Source: Candidatus Gastranaerophilales bacterium
GTDB taxonomy: Bacteria > Cyanobacteriota > Vampirovibrionia > Gastranaerophilales > Gastranaerophilaceae
NCBI GenBank assembly: GCA_944325825.1
Contig: CALVBP010000010.1
Location: forward strand, 1 to 63,509
Length of the DNA stretch: 63,509 bases
Reading direction: 5' to 3'
Part shown: in pieces, positions 1 to 7,391 of the stretch
Layout: each line of letters begins with the position of its first letter
Position numbering within the stretch: position 1 is the stretch's first letter
Program-made: the position numbers and the translations under genes
Notes under the pieces: model-generated
Database searches by the model: none
What the model was told of the DNA's origin: nothing
The model's input: only the letters and a program-made list of their open reading frames with translations

Positions 1-291
1 TCAACGATTAAAGTTGGTTCCACGTGGCGGAACGGTTTTCGTTCCTCAAACCCCTCTCGCAAAACTTGACATTTAGTTAACTTTTGCTCGGCAGAGTGCC
101 ACATCGACACAAATATTAACTTTTCAATTAACAAAAAATATTCTAACATAAACATTTTTTTGTTACAAACATTTATATACATATTGACATAAATTTAATT
201 CTGCAAGAAAATATGTTTTGGGAAAAGTCGTTTTTTCGGGTAAATTTATCCCAATGATTATTTACCCCTAAAGAAGAAAAGGTGGCGAGTT
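1..291. other. leading intergenic region
   Basis: No gene is visible here. Positions 29-45 form a hairpin (GGAACG, loop GTTTT, CGTTCC) overlapping a CACGTG core at 22-27. An inverted repeat GGGTAAAT (238-245) / ATTTACCC (260-267) sits 24 bases before the first start codon and could be an operator or leader hairpin. A TTGACA at 184-189 could be a -35 box, but no convincing -10 box sits at standard spacing. Confidence 0.4.
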
Positions 292-531
292 ATGGAAATC
301 TCAGCAATATCACGCATTGCTAATAATGGCAATAGAAGAAATTTATTTATACGTTACAGCAACAGTTTTATGTCTTCTCCGGAAGGTGTGAACCCGTTTG
401 TTAAAGCTAACGAATCTAATCTCTTAAGCAATGTTTCAAAAACTAATAAAAAAATGGGAATAGAAAATTTGGAAGAGTTTACAATTTTCCCTAAAGAAGT
501 CGTTGACGGAAGAACTATTATACAAGCTTAA
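292..531 (+). CDS. small hypothetical protein upstream of dut
   Basis: A 79-residue soluble protein that I do not recognise. It starts at an ATG behind a good ribosome site (AAAGGTGGCGAG). It has no signal peptide or membrane segment. The N-terminus (MEISAIS) resembles the first residues of several tagged proteins elsewhere in the window, and an NPFVKAN stretch lies near residue 34, but the F-[KR]-[GA] tag is not clear. It ends 12 bases before dut and is probably co-transcribed with it. That it is a real gene rests on the ribosome site and the tight spacing. Confidence 0.6.
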   Translation: MEISAISRIANNGNRRNLFIRYSNSFMSSPEGVNPFVKANESNLLSNVSKTNKKMGIENLEEFTIFPKEVVDGRTIIQA

Positions 532-543
532 TTTGAGGGTTAT

Positions 544-981
544 ATGATTTTAAAAATTTATAGAATGGGACACAATAAATATGTTCCTGAGTACAAAACA
601 GAGGGCGCTGCCGGCATGGATTTGTGTGCTGCAATAGAAGAAGGTATTACGCTGCAACCGCTTGAGAGGCGCTTAATCCCTACTGGGCTTAAAATAGAAC
701 TTGAACATGGATACGAAGCTCAAATTAGACCTCGCTCCGGTCTTTCAATCAAACACGGCATCAGTCTAATTAATTGTGTAGGAACAATTGACGAAGATTA
801 TAGAGGTGAGGTTTGTGTGCCGGTTGTTAACCTTTCTAATGAAGCTTATACTATTCAACCCGATGAAAGAATTGCGCAAATGGTTATTGCTCGTGTTGAA
901 CAGGCAAAAATTGAAGTAGTAACTGAATTAACCGTTACCGCTCGTGGAGAAGGCGGGTTCGGTTCAACCGGAAAAGTTTAA
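544..981 (+). CDS. dut: dUTP diphosphatase
   Basis: Hydrolyses dUTP to dUMP and pyrophosphate in the cytoplasm, keeping uracil out of DNA and supplying dUMP for thymidylate synthesis. The 145 residues match the trimeric dUTPase length. Motif 1 (AGMDL, residues 23-27), the RPRSGLS motif, the GTIDEDYRGE motif and the C-terminal RGEGGFGSTGK motif that closes over the substrate are all intact. The start has a GAGGGTT ribosome site, and the gene follows the small upstream gene closely. Confidence 0.96.
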   Translation: MILKIYRMGHNKYVPEYKTEGAAGMDLCAAIEEGITLQPLERRLIPTGLKIELEHGYEAQIRPRSGLSIKHGISLINCVGTIDEDYRGEVCVPVVNLSNEAYTIQPDERIAQMVIARVEQAKIEVVTELTVTARGEGGFGSTGKV

Positions 982-1019
982 CTTTTGTTTCATTAATTAA
1001 TGAAAACCCCTTGTGATAC

Positions 1020-1048
1020 TTGACGTTCACCGAAAAAAAGTATAGAAT
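1020..1048 (+). promoter_or_regulatory. sigma-70-type promoter for the zinc-ribbon gene
   Basis: TTGACG at 1020-1025 and TAGAAT at 1043-1048 with a 17-base spacer. Transcription would begin near 1055, downstream of an upstream in-frame ATG at 1051, which supports the ATG at 1102 as the true start. Confidence 0.6.
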
Positions 1049-1101
1049 GAGTGAACGGTTCTATTGAGCCGCTGTCAATTAATTATTTAGGAGAACTCGT
1101 C

Positions 1102-1401
1102 ATGTACCAAGATGAAAAGCTTATTTGTGAAGACTGCGGTAACGAATTTGTTTTCACAGCAGGAGAACAAGAATTTTATGCGGAAAAAGGTTTAGCAAAT
1201 AAGCCAAAAAGATGTCCGGAATGCAGAAAAATTAAAAAACAGCAACGTAGAGGTAAGAAAAAAATGTATGATGCTGTCTGTGCAAAATGCGGGGTACAGA
1301 CGCAAGTTCCGTTTAACCCGACTCAAGGACGGGACGTTCTGTGTAAAGATTGTTTTGAGGCAGAAAAAGCTGCAGCAGAAACAGTCCAACAAGTAGGATA
1401 A
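1102..1401 (+). CDS. zinc-ribbon domain protein
   Basis: A 99-residue protein with three CxxC pairs: CEDC near residue 9, CPEC near 37 and CAKC near 59, followed by a CKDC. This arrangement is typical of the small probable zinc-binding CxxC proteins found in many uncultured bacteria. Between the ribbons is a lysine- and arginine-rich stretch (KKQQRRGKKK) suited to nucleic-acid contact. The start at 1102 is preceded by TAGGAGA seven bases away. It is followed at once by a strong terminator, so it appears monocistronic. The exact function is unknown. Confidence 0.85.
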   Translation: MYQDEKLICEDCGNEFVFTAGEQEFYAEKGLANKPKRCPECRKIKKQQRRGKKKMYDAVCAKCGVQTQVPFNPTQGRDVLCKDCFEAEKAAAETVQQVG

Positions 1402-1406
1402 GATTT

Positions 1407-1435
1407 AAAAGCAGGATTTTTTAAATCCTGCTTTT
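1407..1435. terminator. bidirectional intrinsic terminator
   Basis: A 13-bp stem (AAAAGCAGGATTT / AAATCCTGCTTTT) with a three-base loop and U-rich flanks on both strands. It ends the zinc-ribbon gene and also contains the last codons of the convergent nagZ gene. Confidence 0.9.
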
Positions 1436-2380
1436 TAGTTTTATAATCCGTTCATAAGATTTTTTTACCTTGTCTGAAAGTTCCCGATTTTTTTTGACTT
1501 CTTCTGATAAGGATTCTATAAGGCTTAGTGTCTTTTCATTCGATTCACGGAAAATGAACATATCAACTCCGGCTTTTATTGCCATTATACATGCTTCCAG
1601 ACTCCCAAAGTCTTGAACGCCTTTCATTTCCATATCATCAGTTATAATAACTCCGTCATATTTTAATTTATTACGTAAGTATCCGATAGCATTCATGCTC
1701 AATGATGATGGAATTGGTTCTTTATCAAAGCATGTGCAGTGAAGGTGCGCTGCCATAATCATTTCAATATTGTTATCAACTCCATATTTAAAAGGTTCAA
1801 TATGAAATTTTTCCATCTCTTCCAGAGATAAATTTATTTGCGGTAATGTTAGGTGGCTGTCTTTATCAGCATCTCCATGTCCGGGATAATGCTTTATGCA
1901 GGGGATAACCCCATATTTGCGATAAGCTTCTGTAACTATTTCCATTCCTTTAATTACATCATCAGGATTGTTTGAAAAAGACCGGTCTCCTATTATAGGA
2001 TTGTTAGGATTTGTATTAACATCAACGCAAGGTGAAAAATTGAGATTTATTCCGTATTCTTTTAGCTCAGATGCGATTTCTTCGGATTGTTTTCTTAGAA
2101 AATCCTTTCCTCGGTTAAAAGCCTCTCTTGCGGAAAGTTTTCTCGGATGAATATTTTCTGTTCTTTCCACTCTCCCGCCTTCCTGATCTATAGATAAGAA
2201 AATTGGTAAAGAAGCTTTTGTTTTAATATCAGCAATAAGTCTTTTGAACTGTTTTGCGGATTTAATGTCTTTTGTGAAAAAAATAACTCCGCCTAAACCT
2301 TTTTGCAGTACCCTATCAAGGTTTCCGGTTCCTAATATAAACATCTGGTAAACATATTTTTCCATAAAATAATCATACAT
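1421..2380 (-). CDS. nagZ: beta-N-acetylhexosaminidase, GH3 family (NagZ-type)
   Basis: Removes terminal beta-linked N-acetylglucosamine, typically from anhydromuropeptides during peptidoglycan recycling. At 319 residues it has the usual bacterial NagZ length. It shows the IDQEGGRV motif and the catalytic signature KHYPGHGDADKDSH, whose Asp-His dyad assists catalysis in NagZ; the nucleophilic aspartate lies in the ITDDMEMKG segment. No signal peptide is seen, so it should be cytoplasmic. The start is uncertain: the ATG at 2380 and an in-frame ATG five codons later both lack a clear ribosome site. The 3' end overlaps the shared terminator. Confidence 0.93.
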   Translation of the reverse strand: MYDYFMEKYVYQMFILGTGNLDRVLQKGLGGVIFFTKDIKSAKQFKRLIADIKTKASLPIFLSIDQEGGRVERTENIHPRKLSAREAFNRGKDFLRKQSEEIASELKEYGINLNFSPCVDVNTNPNNPIIGDRSFSNNPDDVIKGMEIVTEAYRKYGVIPCIKHYPGHGDADKDSHLTLPQINLSLEEMEKFHIEPFKYGVDNNIEMIMAAHLHCTCFDKEPIPSSLSMNAIGYLRNKLKYDGVIITDDMEMKGVQDFGSLEACIMAIKAGVDMFIFRESNEKTLSLIESLSEEVKKNRELSDKVKKSYERIIKLKSRI

Positions 2381-2454
2381 TTAATTGATGAGAAAAATCA
2401 ACTTTTTAATATAATGGAATTGAGTTATAATACGGGTAAGTATCGGAGTGTAGA

Positions 2455-2904
2455 ATGAAAAAGTTTTTAATATGGCTATTAGCAGGTTTTTTTCTACTTT
2501 CAGCGGTAAGTCTGGATGTTTCGGCTGCAAAAAAATCTTCTAAGTTATCAAAAGAAGCAATTGCTCAAATGTCAGAAGACATTGATAGTCTTACTAAGAA
2601 AATTTATGCCAGAGCGCTTCTTTCACCAAAAGATAATGAAACTCTAATAGGGATAAAAATTCAGCTTGATAATCAAATGCTCTCTGCTGCTAATACAGAG
2701 TTGGCACCTTTGTACTATAAAGCCGGAAATGTCTATCGTTTGAGGGATATGAAACCTGAGGCAATTGATTGTTATCAAACAATTCTAGAAAACTTTTCCG
2801 ATACGGCTTTAGCCCCAAAAGCTCGTGCTGCCTTAGAAGAAATGGGTATAAAGGTTACTATGCCGACTGTTTCTGAAGAGGGTGAAGAAGACGAAGGTAT
2901 CTAA
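2455..2904 (+). CDS. secreted TPR-like protein
   Basis: 149 residues with a clear signal peptide (MKKF, a hydrophobic core and an AAA cut site near residue 25). The mature part is helical, with one evident tetratricopeptide-like unit near residues 85-125 (YYKAGNVYRLRDM then A-I-D-C-Y-Q) and an acidic C-terminus. A TATAAT box at 2426-2431 lies just upstream, followed by a weak GGAGTG ribosome site. It is likely periplasmic or envelope-associated. No specific family is recognised. It lies upstream of pyrH but is separated from it by 119 bases. Confidence 0.8.
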   Translation: MKKFLIWLLAGFFLLSAVSLDVSAAKKSSKLSKEAIAQMSEDIDSLTKKIYARALLSPKDNETLIGIKIQLDNQMLSAANTELAPLYYKAGNVYRLRDMKPEAIDCYQTILENFSDTALAPKARAALEEMGIKVTMPTVSEEGEEDEGI

Positions 2905-3023
2905 ATTTTGTAATTAGAATATAAAATTTTTTTAAAGTTGTGTTGATGAAAGTTTTACACTGTAACCCTCTTTACATTTTATAGCGTTTTTAATACTATA
3001 TAAAGAAACGAGGAAGGTTGCTA

Positions 3024-3743
3024 ATGGTTGATAATAAGTATAAACGCGTACTATTAAAGATAAGCGGAGAGGCTCTTTTGGGAGATCAGCAGTTTGGTAT
3101 TGACCCGAAGCCGGTAGAGATGATAGCGGATGAAATACGCTCTATTTATGAACGGGGAGTTGAAATTGCTGTTGTTGTCGGCGGGGGTAATATTTTCAGG
3201 GGAATGAAAAATAGTGCTGCTCTCGGAATGGATCAGGCTTCCGGTGACTATGTAGGCATGCTTGCAACTGTTATGAATGCTGTTGTTCTTCAGTGTGCAT
3301 TGAAAAAGATTGAGGTTGAATGCAGGGTTCAGACTGCTATTGCAATGAATCAGATAGCAGAACCATATGTAAGACACAGGGCTATAAGACACCTTGAAAA
3401 AGGCAGAGTCGTAATATTTGCAGCCGGAACCGGAAATCCGTTTTTTACAACGGATACAGCATCGGCATTAAGAGCTTCCGAAATTAATGCGGAAGTTATG
3501 CTTATGGCAAAAAACGGGGTGGACGGCGTTTACGATGATGACCCTAAAAATAATCCAAATGCTAAGAAAATTGATAAAATTACTTATGCAGAGATTATTA
3601 AAAAAGATTTAAAGATTATGGATACGTCTGCATGTGCGCTTTGTAAGCAAAATAATATACCTATTATTGTATTTGATTTTAAAGCTTCCGGAAGTTTGTG
3701 TAAAATAATGGACGGAGAGTCTGTAGGAACATATGTAAGTTAG
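3024..3743 (+). CDS. pyrH: UMP kinase
   Basis: Phosphorylates UMP to UDP in pyrimidine nucleotide synthesis; bacterial PyrH is a hexameric amino-acid-kinase-fold enzyme. The 239 residues show [10 protein letters not shown] (12-21), the glycine loop GGGNIFRG (53-60), and the [13 protein letters not shown] and [12 protein letters not shown] substrate and ATP segments. I start it at the ATG at 3024 because AGGAAGG ends at 3017. An in-frame TTG at 3018 would sit directly against that ribosome site. It is the first gene of the pyrH-frr-cdsA-rnc run. Confidence 0.97.
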   Translation: MVDNKYKRVLLKISGEALLGDQQFGIDPKPVEMIADEIRSIYERGVEIAVVVGGGNIFRGMKNSAALGMDQASGDYVGMLATVMNAVVLQCALKKIEVECRVQTAIAMNQIAEPYVRHRAIRHLEKGRVVIFAAGTGNPFFTTDTASALRASEINAEVMLMAKNGVDGVYDDDPKNNPNAKKIDKITYAEIIKKDLKIMDTSACALCKQNNIPIIVFDFKASGSLCKIMDGESVGTYVS

Positions 3744-3764
3744 TTTGTTATAAAGGAGATATTT

Positions 3765-4331
3765 ATGTCAGAAGCTCTTGATGAAATGTTTTTACTCGGA
3801 GAAGAAAAAATGGAAAAGGCAATTAATCAAATGAAAAGAGATTTTGCCTCTGTTCGTACGGGACGTGCAAATCCCGGGATTTTGGATAAAGTTTTGGTTG
3901 ATTACTATGGGGTTCCCACTCAATTGAGACAAATGTCGCAGGTTACTGTGAGTGAAGGTACAACTCTTGTTATAACTCCTTATGATAAAACTATTTTAAA
4001 GGAAATAGAAAAAGCTATTATTAAAGCGGAAATTGGTGTAGCTCCAAATAGTGATGGTATCTGCATAAGACTTAATTTCCCGCCTTTAACGGAAGAAAGA
4101 AGAAAAGAGACGGCTAAAGATGTTAAAAAATATGGTGAAGATGCAAAAGTTGCCGTAAGAAATGTACGCCGTGAAATGGTTGATGACCTTAAAAAAATTG
4201 AGAAGACAGAAAATATGCCCGAGGATATGGTAAAAGATAATCAGGATAAGATTCAAAAAATAACAGATAAATATGTAGGTATAATTGATTCACTGGTTAC
4301 TGAAAAAGAAAAAGAGGTTTTAACGGTATAA
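3765..4331 (+). CDS. frr: ribosome recycling factor
   Basis: Splits the post-termination ribosome with EF-G. The 188 residues have the typical RRF length and order: an N-terminal helix with the SVRTGRANP motif, the small second domain (VITPYD, IRLNFPPLTEERRK) and the long C-terminal helices. It has an excellent ribosome site (AAAGGAGAT). It lies 21 bases after pyrH, a very common pairing, and its stop overlaps the cdsA start (TAATG). Confidence 0.97.
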   Translation: MSEALDEMFLLGEEKMEKAINQMKRDFASVRTGRANPGILDKVLVDYYGVPTQLRQMSQVTVSEGTTLVITPYDKTILKEIEKAIIKAEIGVAPNSDGICIRLNFPPLTEERRKETAKDVKKYGEDAKVAVRNVRREMVDDLKKIEKTENMPEDMVKDNQDKIQKITDKYVGIIDSLVTEKEKEVLTV

Positions 4332-5179
4332 TGGATTCAAAGAGGTTTCTAACCGGCCTGATTATCGGGTTTATTGCGCTATTTGCCATTTTGGCCGGAG
4401 GGTTATGGCTGACGTTTTTGGTGCTTGTTATAGTTTTTTATGCATCAAAAGAATATACAACAATTTTACGGCATAAAGGCTTTTTACCAAGTTTAAAAAT
4501 TATTTTGGCATCAAGTTTAATATTTGCTGCACTTGCATATTACGACAGATTTGATTTAATACCTCTGGCATTTACATTGTCTGCATTAATGGCATTTATG
4601 TGGGTTTTATTCAGAGGGCGGCAGCCGTATATCGCAAATGTTGCTACGACGGTTTTAGGTTTTGTTTATTGCGGCTGGTTTCCTCTTCACATGATATTTT
4701 TGAGAGGTATTGGAGAAGATTGTACGACCTGTGCATATCCTGCCGGAGCCGGTTATGCGGTATTGTTACTGTTTGCGGTTCTTGTTACGGATACTTTTTG
4801 TTATTTCACCGGAAGCAGGTTTGGCAAACACAAACTTGCACCTGTCATAAGCCCGAATAAATCTATTGAAGGTGCTGTCGGCGGAACGGTCATGTGTTTA
4901 ATTTTTTCAATGATAATAGGTTTAGCGATTGGACTTCCCTGGTATCATGCGCTTATTCTGGGACTTTTGATAGCGGCATTTGCTCAGATTGGAGATCTAT
5001 GTGAATCTTTAATTAAAAGAGATGCAGGGGTTAAAGATTCAAGTAATGTTCTTCCCGGGCATGGCGGGTTTTTAGATAGAACAGACAGCTATATTCTAAC
5101 TATTCCTGTTGTATATTATTATTTGCAGTATTTTGTACAAACAAATATAATTATGGATTTGTTCAGAGGATTATTCTAA
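4331..5179 (+). CDS. cdsA: phosphatidate cytidylyltransferase (CDP-diglyceride synthase)
   Basis: Makes CDP-diacylglycerol from CTP and phosphatidate in the inner membrane, the branch point for all phospholipids. The 282 residues are mostly hydrophobic, with about seven to eight membrane segments. The diagnostic C-terminal signature is complete near residues 225-253: S-L-I-K-R-D, then K-D, then PGHGGFLDRTD. Its start overlaps the frr stop by one base and its stop overlaps the rnc start by one base, so translation is probably coupled. Confidence 0.96.
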   Translation: MDSKRFLTGLIIGFIALFAILAGGLWLTFLVLVIVFYASKEYTTILRHKGFLPSLKIILASSLIFAALAYYDRFDLIPLAFTLSALMAFMWVLFRGRQPYIANVATTVLGFVYCGWFPLHMIFLRGIGEDCTTCAYPAGAGYAVLLLFAVLVTDTFCYFTGSRFGKHKLAPVISPNKSIEGAVGGTVMCLIFSMIIGLAIGLPWYHALILGLLIAAFAQIGDLCESLIKRDAGVKDSSNVLPGHGGFLDRTDSYILTIPVVYYYLQYFVQTNIIMDLFRGLF

Positions 5180-5874
5180 TGCTTGATGATATATTCGGCA
5201 AGGCTAAGGATGAAAGTTTGGTAGAGAAGGCTCTGACACATCCTTCGTATACTGTTGAAAACAATATGGATTCTCTTCTTAATTATGAACGCTTAGAATT
5301 CTTTGGTGATTCAGTGTTAAAACTTTTTACTTCAAAACTTTTATATGAAACTTTTCCTGACTATCCGGAGGGAGAACTTTCTAAAATTCGTTCAATACTT
5401 GTTTCTGATAATATTTTAGCAAAAGCTGCTTTTGAAATAGGTTTGGATAAGATAATAAAATTGGGACCTTCTGAGGAAAAACAAGGCGGCAGAAGCCGGG
5501 AATCCAATCTGGCCTGTTCTCTTGAAGCTCTTTTGGGAGCGTATTATTTAAATGGCAATATAAAAGAGATTGAAGAGTTCATAAAAAAATATTTGTTTAA
5601 ATATGCAAGTGATATAGATGAACATTTTGAAAAATACAATGCAAAAGATTTATTGCAGCAATATACGCAGGGTGTTGATAAGACGTTACCGGTCTATAGA
5701 ACAATTGGTATGAGCGGGCCGGCACATAAACCTATTTTCGAAGTTGAAGTTGAGTGGAGAGGTGAAATTCTCGCAAAACAGTTCGGGCATACAAAAAAGG
5801 AGGCTCAGCAAAATTGTGCGTATGAAGCCTGCAAAAAGCTCGGGGTGGTTAACTTCGACCAAACGGATGATTGA
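5179..5874 (+). CDS. rnc: ribonuclease III
   Basis: Endonuclease for double-stranded RNA, needed for rRNA maturation and mRNA processing. The 231 residues contain the catalytic signature ERLEFFGD (37-44), with the common Leu or Phe variation, and the second acidic site in the SLEALLGAYYLNG segment. A complete C-terminal double-stranded RNA-binding domain follows from about residue 155 (DLLQQYTQG to the alanine-rich final helix). The start overlaps the cdsA stop. Confidence 0.96.
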   Translation: MLDDIFGKAKDESLVEKALTHPSYTVENNMDSLLNYERLEFFGDSVLKLFTSKLLYETFPDYPEGELSKIRSILVSDNILAKAAFEIGLDKIIKLGPSEEKQGGRSRESNLACSLEALLGAYYLNGNIKEIEEFIKKYLFKYASDIDEHFEKYNAKDLLQQYTQGVDKTLPVYRTIGMSGPAHKPIFEVEVEWRGEILAKQFGHTKKEAQQNCAYEACKKLGVVNFDQTDD

Positions 5875-5944
5875 TAAAATTAATAAGTGAAATATAATTG
5901 ATTTGTGAGGAGATAGTTTTTTTGTTCGGGGAGAGGTTTTTCAG

Positions 5945-6286
5945 ATGAACAACAGACGCTGGTATGATTCACATGAATATACTAACAGAGCATTTGAGAT
6001 TTTGAAAGATATGGATGAGAGCCAGAGAAGGGCTTTATCAAGGGATTTAACAACTGTTGTTAAGCAGATAAAAGAACTGCATGAAGAAGATGAAGAGTCT
6101 GATGTAAGTATTGGTATTGATAGAGTTTTAGGACTTTATAAACTATCTAATTCCAGAAGATGGTACGATAAAGTAAGCGTTTTGTCATATGCTCTTAAAA
6201 CAATGTCAACACTGCCAAGAGAAGATTTTTACACAATAATGGAAGGGATAGCTATTTCAGCTCAGGGTTCTGAGTCTGTTGCTTAG
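5945..6286 (+). CDS. hypothetical protein with duplicated RRWYD motif
   Basis: 113 residues, soluble and mostly helical; not recognised. The motif RRWYD occurs at residues 4-8 and again at 71-75, each followed by a helix containing an A-F/L-x-x-L/M pattern, which suggests two diverged copies of a roughly 65-residue unit. The segment DESQRRALSRDL loosely resembles the C-terminal repeats of the proteins at 39.0-40.7 kb. A GGGGAGAGG ribosome site precedes the ATG by a slightly long distance. It lies 70 bases after rnc and may be the last gene of that operon. Its 3' end overlaps the convergent gene by 35 bases. Confidence 0.7.
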   Translation: MNNRRWYDSHEYTNRAFEILKDMDESQRRALSRDLTTVVKQIKELHEEDEESDVSIGIDRVLGLYKLSNSRRWYDKVSVLSYALKTMSTLPREDFYTIMEGIAISAQGSESVA

Positions 6287-6632
6287 GCTTATTGCAGTCG
6301 CCTTTTGATATTGTAGGCGAAAGACCTTTAATGGCAAAAGGTTTTGCGAAATAGACAGCGCTTACTATATTGGAAACACAGCCAAGAACATTCATTGCAA
6401 GTTTCGGGTATTTCCAATTTTTAGGCAGGAAATTTGCAATTGAGATTAAGCCTGAACCTAGCATAAGGTAAATATATGCTTTAAAAATTCCACGTGGAAC
6501 AGCTACACAGTCTTGAACATCACGAGGATTGCGTACATTATCTGCTATTAAATCAATAAATTCGTGCTTTTTCTCAGGTTTTTGCAGAGAGCTTCTAAAA
6601 TTTATATTCGGCTGTATTTTTGAGATATTCAT
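6252..6632 (-). CDS. tagged membrane protein (INFRSS), hypothetical
   Basis: 126 residues. The N-terminus reads MNISKI, followed by INFRSS at residues 10-15, a variant of the short F-[KR]-x tag shared by many hypothetical proteins in this window. Two hydrophobic segments follow (about 50-65 and 80-98), so it is probably an inner-membrane protein with two membrane helices and a polar tail. No known family is recognised. A parS-like palindrome lies inside the coding region. The 3' end overlaps the convergent gene on the plus strand. Confidence 0.65.
   Translation of the reverse strand: MNISKIQPNINFRSSLQKPEKKHEFIDLIADNVRNPRDVQDCVAVPRGIFKAYIYLMLGSGLISIANFLPKNWKYPKLAMNVLGCVSNIVSAVYFAKPFAIKGLSPTISKGDCNKPKQQTQNPELK
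6486..6501. promoter_or_regulatory. parS-like ParB-binding palindrome
   Basis: The 16 bases match the established ParB site consensus TGTTNCACGTGNAACA at all but the first two positions; the inner 12 bases (6488-6499) are a perfect palindrome. It lies inside a coding sequence, as many chromosomal parS sites do. That it binds ParB is inference; no parAB genes lie in the window. Confidence 0.5.
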
Positions 6633-6714
6633 ATGGTATATTAAAACACGTAAAAAATTTTTTTAACAGGTATTTAAAAATAAAAATTTTTATGTTAAAG
6701 TTAGTTTATCAAAC

Positions 6715-6787
6715 GGGTGCGTGGCGCAGTTGGTAGCGCAGTTGACTCTTAATCAATTGGTCGTGGGTTCGAGTCCCACCACACCCA
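6715..6787 (+). tRNA. tRNA-Lys (anticodon CTT)
   Basis: A complete 73-base cloverleaf without an encoded CCA. D-arm GCGC / GCGC, anticodon loop CTCTTAA, T-arm GTGGG-TTCGAGT-CCCAC, discriminator A. The acceptor stem GGGTGCG / CACACCC has one C-A mismatch at the sixth pair. It is followed by its own terminator. Confidence 0.95.
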
Positions 6788-6800
6788 TTTTTTCTAAATT

Positions 6801-6821
6801 AGAGCCCAAAAGGCTCTTTTT
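6801..6821 (+). terminator. tRNA-Lys terminator
   Basis: Six-bp stem AGAGCC / GGCTCT with a CAAAA loop followed by a run of T, 14 bases after the tRNA. Confidence 0.85.
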
Positions 6822-6933
6822 ATGTATGTTTACAGTATTGGCGACAAAAAAGAATAAAACCCAAAATTTTCAAAAACAGGCTAAAGCCTTTAATCACCTA
6901 AGTTTTCAGAGGTTCGAGTCTTTTAACGTATTC

Positions 6934-7019
6934 TGTCATGCTGAACTTGTTTCAGCATCTTACCAGAAAGCAAATATAATACCAAAATGGTAAGACCCTG
7001 AAATAAATTCAGGGTGACA
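6934..7019. repeat. 86-bp palindromic element, copy A
   Basis: Two imperfect inverted 32-base arms (6934-6965 and 6988-7019) beginning TGTCA and ending TTACCA, separated by a 22-base loop. Each arm itself contains a small hairpin (CTGAA...TTCAG). A second copy of the same length occurs at 36080-36165 in the opposite orientation, with the loop also conserved as the reverse complement. It is therefore a discrete dispersed element, not a chance hairpin. Confidence 0.85.
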
Positions 7020-7092
7020 GCACGTTTTAATTAGCATCCATAAGTTTTTTTGATATACTTCAAAAAGTTCGAACTTCGCCGCTTTAACCCCA

Positions 7093-7125
7093 TTTACTTT
7101 TTCTTTACTAAAAAGAAAAAGTAAA
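7093..7125. repeat. 14-bp A/T-rich inverted repeat
   Basis: Perfect arms TTTACTTTTTCTTT (7093-7106) and AAAGAAAAAGTAAA (7112-7125) with a five-base loop. A similar longer palindrome lies at 37248-37293. No gene ends directly upstream, so it does not look like a simple terminator. Confidence 0.7.
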
Positions 7126-7318
7126 CAAAAAGAAAAGAAGGAATTGGCTTGTATTAAAATCTACAAGCTATCTTTTTATGTGGATTTTTTATAAAAAGAA
7201 GGGGATGAGAACCCCAATGCGAAGCATTTAGAAGGGTTCGAGCGCAAAAGAGCGGTGGCACGAACGAAGGAAAAGTAACGGTACATGTCAAGGGAAATGT
7301 ATTGCTTTCATTTTTTAA

Positions 7319-7347
7319 TGAACAAATTTATTTTATTTTCGTTATAC
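7319..7347 (+). promoter_or_regulatory. putative ECF sigma promoter
   Basis: TGAAC (7319-7323), 16 bases, then CGTTATAC (7340-7347). The same two boxes with the same spacing occur at 21381-21409 before the anti-sigma/ECF operon. GAAC-type -35 and CGT-type -10 boxes are the usual form of ECF promoters. It serves the secreted basic protein gene at 7392. A weak sigma-70 reading (TATACA) is the alternative. Confidence 0.55.
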
Positions 7348-7391
7348 AAATATAGCGCGCAAGTGTAGTAAATTAAAATGAGGGTTTAAGT

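Larger units (their letters stand above)
6788..7391. other. gene-free repeat island downstream of tRNA-Lys
   Basis: No supported gene lies in these 604 bases. It holds the tRNA terminator, an 86-bp palindromic element, a long A/T-rich inverted repeat at 7093-7125, a stretch with short direct and inverted motifs to about 7290, and at its end an ECF-type promoter. An open frame running out of the tRNA reads the phrase CHAELVSAS, which is a by-product of the palindromic repeat and not a protein. Confidence 0.8.

Noticed and set aside
16..31. A second full parS site
   Set aside because: Only 12 of 16 bases match and the right half-site is broken by CG; it overlaps a hairpin that explains part of the symmetry.
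6721..6993. A 90-codon open frame beginning inside tRNA-Lys
   Set aside because: It starts in the tRNA, runs through its terminator and reads the palindromic element (CHAELVSAS phrase). No ribosome site or coding character is seen.
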